From assembly GCA_004154925.1 (NCBI GenBank), contig QJNS01000234.1:1-64000 (forward strand): a DNA stretch of 64,000 nt, given 5' to 3'. The notes under the pieces were generated by a model. It did not search any database, was not told where the DNA came from, and saw only the letters and a program-made list of their open reading frames with translations. Below, one piece after another: positions 37,081 to 47,810 of this stretch; the stretch's first letter is position 1; every line of letters starts with the position of its first letter. A program made the position numbers and the translations under genes. This DNA comes from Monosporascus cannonballus (lineage: Eukaryota; Ascomycota; Sordariomycetes; Xylariales).

Positions 37081-38816
37081 ATGGCTAGCCTTTTTCGACG
37101 GTTCTTCTCCCCGAGGGATGCTGGCCAGGCATACGAGTCGCTTCCGCTGACAAACGACGGTGTTCCAGCGACCGAAGAATTCAAAGCACAGGCCTCCCCC
37201 TTGTCGCCGGGCTTCCGATGGCTAGACACGGCGAGACCGAGCGTCCGGTGGTTCTGGGCACTCGTCCCCTTTTGCATTGCTCGGCCTCTCCGGAAGACAG
37301 ACCGGACCCTACCGAAGACGACGTCTACCACTTACCTAAACGGCATCCGGGGGCTGGCTTGCTGGATCGTCCTGAACCACCATATGACAATGGATTACTA
37401 TAGATCATGGATCTTCAAAGCCTACGGAGCCGAAGACCCGGACGAGAACCAATATTTCTTCCAACTGCCCATCGTTCGAGTTGTGCACACGGGAAAGGGC
37501 ATGGTATGCCTCTTCTTCGCCCTGTCGGGTTTCGTCCTGGGTTATTCTTCCCTGCGTAAGATCAACAGCCACCATCCGGAGAAGGTGGCGGATGATCTGC
37601 TTACGGGGCTCTGCTCCGCCTTACTACGCCGTGGCATCCGGCTATTCACTCCCATGTTTGTTCTTGCATTCATTACCTCCATCCTAACTTATTACATGCC
37701 TTGGGGCGACATGGACCACGATGCCCCCTCTCTCATGGCCCAGTTGCACAAGTTCTACCTCTCCTGCGTTGCCGTCATGAATCCCTACGGCTGGGAGTCG
37801 CACAAGATGCCAATGCACTTCCCCCACGCGTGGACGCTGGCACTGGAATACCGCCTCTCGCTGGCCTTATTCCTCGTGCTGATCGCTACCTGTAGGCTCG
37901 CCACGATTCCCCGCAAGTTGGTGATATCCAGCGTCGCCATCTGGTCCGTCTATTGCGATCGTCGATGGGACGTCATGGGCTTCATGGGAGGACTCCTGGT
38001 CGCGGAGCTGCGCTTCGCTCCCCTGTCCAACGACTTTGCGCGCTTGATCAGGCGGCCCGATTTTAAACCTAACAGATGGCTTGGCTTCGTAGCTGGATTC
38101 GTGGCCGTCGTGCTCGGGCTCCTATTTTGCAGCTGGCCTGAGAACGCCGAGTCTATGAAGATCCAGCCGTACCATTTCTTCTGGAAGCTAGCACCAAAGT
38201 CTTGGCAGGGCACGACGGAGACGGAGCTCAGCACCGCCTTTACTTGGTGAGCAAACTCCGCTTTCTCTTCTACCCTATCTGGGAGTTGAAATCTATGGAG
38301 GGCGTTTATCTTCTTCTGAAGCAATACTGACTCTAGCTATCTCGTAGGTACTTCGGCAGCATAGGCTCTATCATCTTTCTATGGGGCTTGGAGCGGCTTC
38401 CTCTACTCCAACGAGTACTCTCGTGCGCCCCGCTACGATATCTCGGCGAGATCAGCTATGCCTTCTACCTAGTGCACTGGATAGTACGGCAGTACGTGGG
38501 CTACCCCCTATTTCGTCATCTGACCAAAGCACAAGAGTGGCCGAAGACGCCAAGCTTCGTGGTCGCCTACGTCCCTACCCTAGTCCTTACGGTTCTGCTC
38601 GGGGACTATTTCTGGAGGGCGGTCGACGAGAAATGTGTCAAGTTGGCCCGGTTCCTCGTGACGGATATTCTTGGCGTGGGGGGGAAGCCGAAGAGCGACA
38701 AACGCCCGGAGATGGTCATCTCGGCACCGCCACAGCAGCCTGTGGAGAGGAGCCCCGCCGTGCGGATGGAGGAAATGCAGGCCGAGGAGGCGGTCCCTGT
38801 CCTTCGGCTGGATTAG
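37081..38816 (+). CDS. Acyltransferase-3 family integral membrane protein, two exons
   Basis: Exons 37,081-38,246 and 38,348-38,816 give 544 residues. The 101-bp intron has donor GTGAGC, a CTGAC branch and acceptor GTAG. Splicing restores the continuous frame ...STAFTW-YFGSIGSIIF. Family motifs: NGIRGLACWIVLNHH at about 87-101 with the candidate catalytic His pair, FFALSGFVLGYSS near 147, HAWTLALEYRLSLALFL near 249 and GEISYAFYLVHW near 422. About eight to ten hydrophobic segments alternate with basic loops. The hydrophilic C-terminal tail of about 60 residues is rich in Glu, Lys and Pro. Family members move acyl groups from acyl-CoA to sugars, lipids or secondary metabolites at a membrane; the substrate here is unknown. 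The start is ATG at 37,081; the preceding GTG in frame is not a plausible eukaryotic start. Intact. Confidence 0.92.
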
Positions 38817-39129
38817 GTCTTGTCGCAACAGACAGTATCGTAGAAGCGGTCCCTTCATTCCTATCCATGATGGGGAGGTTCTATATAATTAGCTCAGACC
38901 TCAATATGTGCTTTAGCGGCTTAATATGTAGGCGAACTTAATCGACGCACACAATAAGTGCTTCGTTGCGCCACCGTGCTGTTGAAGGAGCCACGGAACA
39001 TTAACATCATGAACGCCTTTATTGAGGTAAAATAAACCATATTCCACAAACTTCACAGTACCAGAACCGGACGCCCGTACACTTAATCGCACGGATACCC
39101 AGAACCCCGCCCGCCAGCCTCGTGCTTTC
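38817..39129. other. Convergent intergenic region
   Basis: 313 bp between the 3' ends of the acyltransferase and the minus-strand secreted protein gene. It should hold both 3' UTRs and polyadenylation sites. No gene seen. Confidence 0.5.
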
Positions 39130-39799
39130 TCACTCCTCAACAAAGGGCGCCTCGACACGGTCCACGATGCCCGTGCAGTGGTTGCTGCCGCCACACTGGT
39201 AGCGCCAGGAATCGGGGAAGTTCTCTCGGTTGATCCGCGGCGTGACGCCAACGCGCACCTGCCCCACCCTGTAATCCTGGGGCTCCTCGGAGCTGGAGCC
39301 CGAGCCCGAGCCGCCCTCAACGAACCGCACCGCCAGGCTGTAGTCCTCGATCCCCCGGAAGCTATCGAGCCAGAAGCTGAAGCGCGAGTCGGCGCACGCC
39401 GCTGGGTGACCCGCGTCGAGCGGGCGCTTCGGCTTCGCGGGTTCCTCGTTGCTCTTTGCGCAGGGGCCGTGTTCGCCTTTGCACTGCGTCGTCGTGTTCG
39501 ATAGGGGATCTGTTACGTCGACTGCGGGTCCGCTTCTGCGTTAGATGGATATCATTTGCGGTGCATGACACGGTAGTTTTTTTCTTTGGGTTCGCGGTTG
39601 CTTTTCAGCGCTTCCACTCACAGGAGATGCCGCAGTACTGGTAGCTAGGTGGCCGCTCGGCCGGCTTTACCGAATAGGCCCGCCGGATCTCGAATGCCAG
39701 GGCCGCTGCTGCGTCTTGGCGCGGGACGCCGGCGGCGATTGCCGCGCTGTGGGCCGCGACAAGGAGGGAGGCAGCGGCTATGCAGACGGAGAACAACAT
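39130..39799 (-). CDS. Small secreted cysteine-containing protein, two exons
   Basis: Exons on the minus strand are 39,799-39,622 and 39,521-39,130, giving 189 residues. The intron of 100 bp has donor GTGAGT, branch CTAAC and acceptor CGCAG; an alternative acceptor 12 bases downstream would remove four residues. The N-terminus MLFSVCIAAASLLVAAHSA is a clear signal peptide. The mature chain has six Cys: one before the intron (YQYC), two in QCKGEHGPC, one in AACADS and two in QCGGSNHC, enough for three disulfides. An Asp/Ser/Gly-rich loop (GGSGSGSSSEEP) lies mid-protein. No known domain is recognised. It is convergent with the acyltransferase gene and only about 0.7 kb from the transposon block. 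Candidate secreted or effector-like protein; that role is inference from size, secretion and context. Confidence 0.75.
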
Positions 39800-40498
39800 C
39801 GTGATAAAACGTGTGTTGGATGTTTTGGGGGGTTAATTGTTGATAATCCGGAAGACAGGATATCTTCGGGAGGGGTTCGTCTCACCGCTTAAATAGTTTG
39901 CATCCCCTTGAATTAATAATCACGGGTTGCAGATTCTGGGAACTCCTATCACGCTTCGGGGGGGATTATACGTGTAGCCTGTAGGTCTCTGCCGTTGCAT
40001 CAATCACACCCTGCCGGGCAGGAATACGAGCTGCACGCCGCCCGCACCGGCGCCAAGGCGGCACGTTAGTGACGCCCTTCCCCACCGAAAGATGCAGCCT
40101 CCTGCACTTCTCACTCCGAGTAGCAAACGCGAAGGGGCCCGAGGGCCCAGTGGGGTCCGTGTTGAGGCGCATATAAGCTGAAGTTTGCCCTGCCATTTCT
40201 TTTCTCTTCCTTGGGATTCAGCCACACAGACGTTGCACTCGGCCGCGTTCCTGTCCAACCACTTTTGCTTTTCTTTCCCGGGTCGCACGATTGGAATCCT
40301 TTTAATCATGTGCTATACATTGCTTGCTGTAAAATCTCGGCATCCATTGATAGCACAGTTGTTTCTCCGCAGAGCGTTTATATCATTAAGTACGGTGCCA
40401 ACTGAGGGCCGAGATTGCATTCGTCTTATACCTATGGATAAAAGCACCGTGGATAAAAGTGCCAGCGTTACATTCTTCATATTTATCCGCCGTAATAA
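39800..40498. other. Upstream region of the secreted-protein gene, up to the transposon border
   Basis: Should contain the promoter of the minus-strand gene ending at 39,799; an AT-rich run and GGGGGGTTAATTG lie just upstream. Two overlapping minus-strand ORFs (39,966-40,196; 40,004-40,309) are Arg-rich, without domains, and are not called as genes. Confidence 0.4.
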
Positions 40499-40619
40499 TG
40501 TGACGGCTAGGGGTTTAACCAACTATTAAACCTAAGTCGTAGGGGTTTATGTTGGCAGGAATATCGTGGGAATCTGAACAATAAGATAACATAATTACGT
40601 TTCGTAATATTAACAATAT
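40499..40619 (-). repeat. Inverted gypsy LTR, left part, split by element E
   Basis: Begins TGTGACGGCTAGGGGTTTAA, the reverse complement of the LTR end shared by elements C, D and E, and follows the element D 3' LTR base for base through ATATCGTGGGAA. It stops at the TSD of element E. The continuation lies at 47,727. Confidence 0.8.
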
Positions 40620-40624
40620 CTCAT

Positions 40625-41090
40625 TGTTATGGCTTAGCAGCCTTGGCTTTTCCAAACGGTCGGGGAGCTTAGGAGCTTAGGCCCCCGACCATACCAAGAG
40701 GGTCACGTGACTGGCTCAAAGAGACTCAATGTACTTGATTGGTGTTATAAGGACTTGGCGCCTTGAGCCAGTTGAGCCAGGAGATGGGCTTAAGGGGGCT
40801 CAAGGGTACTTAAGGGGGACAACTTACCAAAGGATGTTTTGAGCCAGTTTGAGTAGCTTGAGCCAAGATAAGGATATATATGCTTATTATTTCCATAGCC
40901 TGGATAGCTTTAGCTTGTAATATTTATTAATACTAATCGTTTGTGATTAACAATTCGTTACCTAAAACGCCCTTGGTATTACGAAAAGTGATACGTTATT
41001 GTATTTATTGTTCAAAATCCTACGATACTTTTGCTAACATAAACCCGTCGACTTAGGTTTAATAATTGGTTAAATCGCATAGCCGTTATA
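40625..41090 (+). repeat. 5' LTR of element E
   Basis: Starts TGTTATGGCTTAGCAGCC and ends GCCGTTATA (mutated GCCGTCACA). U3 contains a hairpin (GGTCGGGG...CCCCGACC, 40,658-40,690) whose loop holds a doubled AGCTTAGG, a TCACGTGA palindrome at 40,703-40,710 and several TTGAGCCAG units. Confidence 0.92.
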
Positions 41091-41149
41091 CGTTGTAAGC
41101 TTTTGTTCAGTAGTACCGTCAGACTCTGAGCAATATCGCCGACATTATG

Positions 41150-42298
41150 TTTACCAGTAAGCAGCCCGAATAGCCCATTTACCAGGTCCTTAAGGACCCT
41201 GATACTAGAATGGAATCCGAGGAAGAAAAGGAGCAGCCTCGCCTTTTTCGAAAGGAAGTTCTTCGACGCCTGGATGCTATGAACGAACGTATTATCCAGC
41301 TTAAATAAGACAAAAATGACCTTATTACGTTTCTCCAAGCTGCCCATGAGAAGCTTAAGGAAAAGGGAAAGGTTCCCGAGATTGGAAAACCCTTTCGGTC
41401 GAGCCAGGTTATTCAGCTGAACTTTACCAAGGAACTAGGAGAGGTCCTTAAACCCCTTAAGCCAAAATCCTTTGATGGAACTTCGACCAAATTATAATTA
41501 TTCTTAACCCAATGCCGAACGTACTTCGGGTATTTTCCCATTCGATTTACTACGCTTATTGTACGAGTTAAGTTCGCGGTTGGACGATTTACCGGAAACG
41601 CGGCCATTTAGTTTAAGCCGGCTATAAGAGAATACGTCACCTTGCCAGTCGAAAAACGCAACCCGGAAATGGTACGGGTATATAACGATTACGAACAGTT
41701 CGAATAAGCGTTAACAAAGGCTTTCGGAGTAATAAACGAGAAGATAAAGGCCGAGATGCAGATTTAACAGCTACGACAAAAAAGATCGGCATCCAAGTAC
41801 GGCAGCGTACTGGTTTAATTAGTATTTAAGTTAAACTGGGGACAAGAAGCATTAATGGCCAAATTTTTCGATGGCCTAAAAAAGGAAGTACAGAAGGAGC
41901 TTTTTAAGCTTAACCGGCCTAATTATCTGTCGGATTACATCGCTATGGCAGTTAAAATTGATAACCGGCAATATGCCTGGCGTATTAAAGGAACTAAAGG
42001 AAAAAACGATAGCAGATCCCGATATACGGCCAATACCAGCGCTTTTCGGCGTAACAATATTTCCTATGGCACTGAACCAGGCCTTATGGAGCTAGGAGCC
42101 ACCCATAAGAAGGATTGGAGCCAGATTAAATGCTATAATTGCGGAAAAAAAGGACATAAGGCTTATAAGTGCTTTTTACCTAAGAAGTTACGACGGAATA
42201 ACTGGAAGCCTGTACCCGAAGGACAACCCAAGGAAAATCAAAAAAACGAGAAATTTATTAACATGATTCGGCCTAAGTACATGCCAGGCTTACCGTAG
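41150..42298 (+). pseudogene. gag of element E
   Basis: Readable through several in-frame stops. It has an N-terminal charged region (about 41,210-41,400, MESEEEKEQPRLFRKEV), a retrotransposon-gag domain (about 41,450-41,950) and an intact CX2CX4HX4C zinc knuckle CYNCGKKGHKAYKC at about 42,131-42,172. The last 148 codons (41,855-42,298) are open. It packages element RNA. The stops are mostly changed Gln or Trp codons. Confidence 0.85.
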
Positions 42299-43089
42299 CA
42301 AAAAATTCAATAAGGAATGTAAGAAGCCAGGAATCTGGCTTAGCAAGCAATTAAGGAATAACGGAGTGTTTTTAAAGAATGGTTAGAGGAATACCAGGGC
42401 TGGACAAAGAAGGTTTATCCCGGAACCCCTAATCGATACGGCAGGATACATGTTATTTATTGCAAAAGACAAAACTGCCCTGCTTACGAGGAATGGAAAC
42501 AGTATATTTATAGCAGGATTACCCGTATGTATTATGAAGGATTTGATTTCCCAAATAGAACGGGAGATAATAAGAACGACGAATAATGGTACCGACATTT
42601 TCGATTTATAGCCCCTGAAAATAATTTTCTTCAGCTGGCGGCAACAGAAAGCTGGCCTAAGGGAAAATGGTGTCCGCAGGAAGACCCTTTTTGTTATTAT
42701 AAGTAGTACGACCACCAAACGGAAAAGGAGTTAATCCAGTATACCGTGGAAAAACATTGCCAGAAAGTTATTACGGATCTTTATTTCCAGTTGGCATTTA
42801 CCATAGATCTTGATAAACGACAAGTTTTAAAGGAAGAAATCCAACGATTTACACGAGACCTTTAATGGGAAGGCGACGAGGCTTAATGGGAAGCCATACG
42901 CCATATTGAGGAACAGTTTACCTAGTGGGGAAAGGAATTACAACAGAATTAAGAGCAGTTAATACGGTTCGAAAGAACAGTACGCCGATAAGAACGACAG
43001 ATGCAGCAGCTTAACGCGCTGTACAAAGAATCATAGATAAGGCTTGATAAATTCGAATAGGAGTTAAAAGAAGAAGATCGCCTATAAAA

Positions 43090-46000
43090 GAGCTGCAGGA
43101 CGACGAAACCCAGAGAAGTTAAGAGATACTCCTAAAAAGGGCTTTAAACGCGACGATAGGAGCCGTTAATAACCTTATTACCCTGGATATACGAATCGGA
43201 ACGTACTGGTATACCGCAATGGTGGATTGCGGAGCTATGTACGGGAACTATATCGTACTGGACGTGGTTAACGAACTTAGATTACTATGGAGATATAAGT
43301 TAAAACCTTATATAGCGACGAACGCTGAAGGTTAGGATTTCGCCTATGATAACGGAAAGATTTTACGCGAAATTAATTACTTCGAGATCTTTGTTTAAGG
43401 ATAATACCAGATAGTTGATTTCGACGTCATTCCGTTTGGGAATTACGACATAATCTTAGGATTATTATGGATACGTTAGTACGGAGTTTTAATTAACGGA
43501 AAAACTGGCCAGGTAAAATTCTTTTTACCTTTTATTAACAAACAGAAAGAAGAAATAAGATCTTAATATTCGATCGGAAATGGCGACGAATGCAGGTATA
43601 AGGATACGATAGATACTTTACTACCCAAAAGGATAAAACATAAGAAAAAAAATGGGCATTAAAGAAGAATACGACGTATCGTTACCACTATTAAAGCAAA
43701 GTTACGGCAATTAAATAACGATTTAAAATAATAATCCCAAGAGTTAGAAGATCTGATTAATATGTTACCACAATATTATAGATATAAGTAGCTTTTCAAA
43801 AAGGAACTGGATACGAAATTATCAGAATATAGCGAATGGGATTACGAAATTATCCTTAAAAAGGGTTCTTTAACGAAGTTTTACCTTATTTATAACTTTA
43901 GCGGAAACGAATTGTATGCTTTCCGGGAATACCTGGAAGATCGGTTATAAAAGGGATGGATTTAACCTTCGAAGTTACCAGTAAGGTACCCGATATTTTT
44001 CGTACCTAAAAAGAATAGCAAGTTACGACTTGTGGTTGACTATCGACAACTAAACGACATTATTATTAAAAATCGAATACCATTACCCCTAATTACAGAA
44101 ATAAAAAACCGATTTTATAGAGCCAAATGGTTCATAGTATTCGATCTTAGAAATGGATATAACCTTATTAGAATTAAGAAAGGATACGAATAGAAAATAA
44201 CCTTTAGAACGAAATACGGATTATTTAAGTATTTAGTTATGCCAATAGGACTTACGAACGCATTAGCAACTTTCCAACGGATGATGAATTATGTGCTACG
44301 GGAATACCTCGATACTTTTGTTATGTATTATTTCGATAATATTCTCATTTTTTCAGAAACGGAAAAAGCATACGTAGGATATGTTTACAAAGTTCTTTAA
44401 GCTTTACAGAACGCAAAGCTGTTAATTAACGTAAAAAAAAGCCAGTTTTACAAGCAAAAAATGGAATATCTGGGATATATTATTACCTTAGGACATATTA
44501 GGATGGACCTAAAGAAAATCGCTGTAATTACGGAATAGCAGACGTCAATAACGGTTAAGGAGATACAGGCATTTTTCGGATTCGCTAATTATTACAAAAA
44601 GTTTATTCGAAACTTTAGCAGAATTGCTATACCCCTAACCAACCTTACTAAGAAAGAAAAAGAATTTAAATGGACGCCCGAAACGGAAAAAACGTTTTAA
44701 GAAATTAAGAATGCAATTATTAGCGAGTTAATACTAATTATGTACGATTTAAGTCGCCCCGTCGAATTAGAAACCGATATTTCGGATTACGCGTTGGGCG
44801 TAGTGATTGGATAGCGAAATGATTAAGGCAAATTATACCCTATCGCATTTTTCTTATATAAGTTGAAAGGAGCCGAGCTTAATTACGGCATTCCAGACAA
44901 GGAATTTATGGCCATTATTATGGCATTCCGCGAATTCAGGCACTTCCTGAAAGGAAGTTTATACCAGGTTAAGGTTTATACGGATTATTAAAATTTTACC
45001 CGATTTATTACGACCAAAGAACTTACAGAACGATAATTACGATACGCGGAAAAATTGGCGAACTTCGATTTCGTTATCATCCATAAAAAGGGTTTAAAGA
45101 ACGGCAAAGCGGACGCCTTAAGTAGGCGACCAGATTTCGAAAAAAAGTTGGTTAAAGTTAGCTATATAATTTTCGATACCATTACAAAAGGATACCTATG
45201 TTTACGATAAATTGTAACAATTCGGGTGGTACCTTTTGATATATATCAGAAAATTTAGCAATATAACGACAACTTACCGGAAAACCAAAGAATAAATAAA
45301 GTACAAATGCCAAAGGAATATCAGGAAAGCTTAGTACGAAATATATACGAACATTAATTACATAAACATCCAGGGATCCATAAAACCTTAGAACGATTTT
45401 AACGTATATATTTTTTTCCTAAGATGAAAATAGTGGTTCAGAAAGTACGACGGCAGTATAACCTTTATAACAAAGCTAAGGTACAACGATACAAGCCCTA
45501 TGGAAAGTTACAACCATTACCGGTTTTAAAGAGACCTTGGGATTTAATTATTATGGATTTTATTACTAAACTTCCCTTGTCCGAAGATCCAGCGACAAAA
45601 GTACATTATAATAGCGTTTTCGTCATCGTTAATCGATTTATGAAATTTTTTTATTTTTTACCTTATTATAAGGATACTAACGTAAAACAAATAACATACA
45701 TTTTTTTCAGAAATGTTTTCAGTACATACGGATTACCAATAAAAATTATCTCGGATAAAAGATCGACATTCGCATCCAAATTTTGGCAAGGCCTTATAGC
45801 ATAGATCGGCCTAAACCATAAGCTGTCCAACGCATTTAGACCTTAGGTGGATGGACAGACAAAGCGGTTAAACCAGACGTTAAAAGCTTATTTACGATAC
45901 TATATCAATTACGAACAAAACGACTAAGTTAAGAAACTGCCTATTACTTAATTGGCTTACAATACTAATTATTACGAAAATATTAAGATAATACCATTTA

Positions 46001-46560
46001 ACGTAAATTTCGGTTTTATTCCGGAAGTTTACAAAGAAATACGCGATAACGGTCCAGTTAATATTAAAGCAATCTTTACGTCAAAACAGCTACGACAATT
46101 GCATTAAGAAATAAAAATAAAATTGGAATTCGTACGAAATCAAATGAATAAATATTATAACGAAAAACGGTTAAAGGGACCAACCTTCGAAAAGGGGGAG
46201 ATAGTTTACCTTGCCACCAAAAACATCCAGATAAAACGTCTTAGCAAAAAATTCGATTTCAAATATATCGGTCCATATAAGATTACCAAGAAAATCTCAG
46301 AAAACAATTACCGGTTAGAACTTTTACTAAAAGTTAAACTTTATCCAATCTTTTATGTTTCCTTACTCGAATTAACAGCAAATACGATCAAGGTTTATAC
46401 GGCACAAGACGATATAGAAATAAAGAACGAATAAATATACAAAATGGAAAAGATTTTCGATATACGAAAACAAGACGGACTTACCCAGTACCTAATTAAA
46501 TGGAAAAAGCACCCGGATTCCGAAAACACCTAGGAACCCGCCAAGAATTTTACTGGCGCC
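43090..46560 (+). pseudogene. pol of element E: protease, RT, RNase H, integrase, chromodomain
   Basis: Domain order by position: aspartic protease with active-site string MVDCGAMYGNYIV (about 43,210-43,255) and later NYDIILGLLWIR. Reverse transcriptase, about 43,980-44,460, with KLRLVVDYRQLND and the active site YYFDNILIF, where the second Asp is now Asn. RNase H, about 44,740-45,130, with ETDISDYALGVVIG and HKKGLKNGKADALSRRP. Integrase zinc-binding region, about 45,340-45,480, with both Cys changed to Tyr. Integrase core with DLIIMDFITKLP and IKIISDKRST, while the Glu expected in DGQTERLNQ is Lys. Chromodomain, about 46,440-46,540, with LTQYLIKWKKHPDSENT then EPAKNF. Two catalytic losses plus many stops make this copy inactive. 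Confidence 0.9.
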
Positions 46561-46618
46561 CAGCGCCTATTAAGGAGCTTTTACCAATAACGACAGGCGC
46601 GTCCCAGTTAACGGTTGA

Positions 46619-47206
46619 CTAATCAGTAACCGGGATGTCGGGCCAATTGGCCGCGGCCTGCGCTAACGTAGCAACTGCGACGGCAGCTTCCAACTGTTCC
46701 TGTTCTTTCTCCAAACGCTCAAATTCCTTCATCGCCTCCGCACCCTGAATACCGCGACGAAATATTTTAATTCCCCGCTGGCGAAAAAGCTTCTTTTGTT
46801 TTCGCAAACGACTTAAACGGCCAAGTAACTCACTTGTATGTTACTGCAGCTCGGATAAACGCTAATAAGCCTTAAGTAGTTCTTCTTCGGCAAGACATTC
46901 CTAAAAGTCTAGCCAATCCTCTTCAGCTACCAACCGACAATGCTCGACCTCGGAAGGACCAAAAAGATCATAGGGACCCCCGTAAGCCGTACAAAAAGAA
47001 CATTTCCCTGAACTATGATAAACTTTGCAAGTTTTGTTCGCAAACTTGCAGCGAAAACAAGAGACGTTCAGAGACATAATAAAACCGAGACGGTTAATGC
47101 GTTTTGAAAAAACAAGGGCGTTAGTACGCTTACGAAACCGAGATTTTTCAATACGACTAAACATATTGAATATAAAGGAGGAAAAGTTACTTACCAAGGA
47201 TAACAA
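46619..47206 (-). pseudogene. Opposite-strand extra ORF of element E: Zn2Cys6-like Cys cluster plus coiled coil
   Basis: 196 codons in one frame on the minus strand, interrupted by three stops (TAG, TAG, TAA) between 46,808 and 46,903 that look like former Gln codons. The N-terminal basic segment is followed by CFRCKFANKTCKVYHSSGKC then SFC, that is CX2CX6CX8CX2C; a Tyr where a sixth Cys would be expected (CTAYGGPYD) may be a G-to-A change. The spacing resembles the fungal Zn2Cys6 binuclear cluster. The C-terminal half is a Leu/Glu/Gln/Arg coiled coil (RLEKEQEQLEAAVAVATLAQ). It sits between pol and the 3' LTR, reading toward pol. Function unknown; a regulatory or nucleic-acid-binding role is inference. 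Confidence 0.65.
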
Positions 47207-47235
47207 ACGGACGAATTAATCTTTAGGGACAAAGA

Positions 47236-47255
47236 TCCTAGAAAGGGAAAGATCG
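47236..47255 (+). promoter_or_regulatory. Polypurine tract of element E
   Basis: Purine-rich AGAAAGGGAAAGATCG immediately before the 3' LTR, the expected primer site for plus-strand DNA synthesis. Confidence 0.6.
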
Positions 47256-47721
47256 TATTATGGCTTAACAGCCTTGGTTTTTCCAAACGGTCGGGGAGCT
47301 TAGGAGCTTAGGCCCCCGACCATGCCAAAAGGGTTACGTGACTGGCTCAAAGAGACTTAATATACTTGATTGGTATTATAAGGACTTAGCGCCTTGAGCC
47401 AGTTAAGCCAAAAGATAGGCTTAAAGGGGCTTAAGGGCACTTAAGGGGGACAACTTACCAAAGGATGTTTTGAACCAGTTTGAGTAGCTTGAGCCAAGAT
47501 GAAAATATATACGCTTACTATTTCCATAACCTGGATAACTTCAACTTGCAACACTTATTAATACTAATCGTTTATAATCAACAATTCGTTACCTAAAACG
47601 CCCTTGGTATTACGAGAAGTGACACGTTACTGTATCCATTACTCAGAATCCCACGATACTCCTGCTAATATAAACCCGTCGACTTAGGTTTAATAGTTGG
47701 TTAAACCGCATAGCCGTCATA
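47256..47721 (+). repeat. 3' LTR of element E
   Basis: 466 bp, the same length as the 5' LTR; starts TATTATGGCTTAACAG (mutated TGTTATGGC) and ends GCCGTCATA. Differences from the 5' LTR are mostly transitions. Confidence 0.92.
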
Positions 47722-47726
47722 CTTAT

Positions 47727-47810
47727 ATAACAAATTAAAATTGCAATATTGCTGCTATCTAAATTATGGAAATAACGAGCGCATATATTCTAATTGCGGT
47801 TTGTTTTATT
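47727..47810 (-). repeat. Inverted gypsy LTR, right part, beyond element E
   Basis: TAACAAATTAAAATTGCAATATTG... through AAATAACGAGCGCATATATTCT aligns with element D's 3' LTR from 19,139 to 19,202. It therefore continues the LTR left at 40,619. The outer end of this LTR could not be placed. Confidence 0.65.

Larger units (their letters stand above)
40625..47721 (+). mobile_element. Element E: complete Ty3/gypsy chromovirus, moderately RIP-mutated
   Basis: 7,097 bp with two 466-bp LTRs. The target duplication is CTCAT (40,620-40,624) versus CTTAT (47,722-47,726); the single difference is a C-to-T change in a CpA context. Order: 5' LTR, gag with CCHC knuckle, aspartic protease, RT, RNase H, integrase, chromodomain, opposite-strand ORF, 3' LTR. 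Many CAA/CAG/TGG codons are now stops. Chromodomain gypsy elements (chromoviruses) target heterochromatin, consistent with insertion next to older copies. Confidence 0.93.

Noticed and set aside
39966..40309. Arg-rich minus ORFs of 76 and 101 codons upstream of the secreted-protein gene
   Set aside because: They overlap each other in different frames without domains; more likely promoter or upstream sequence.
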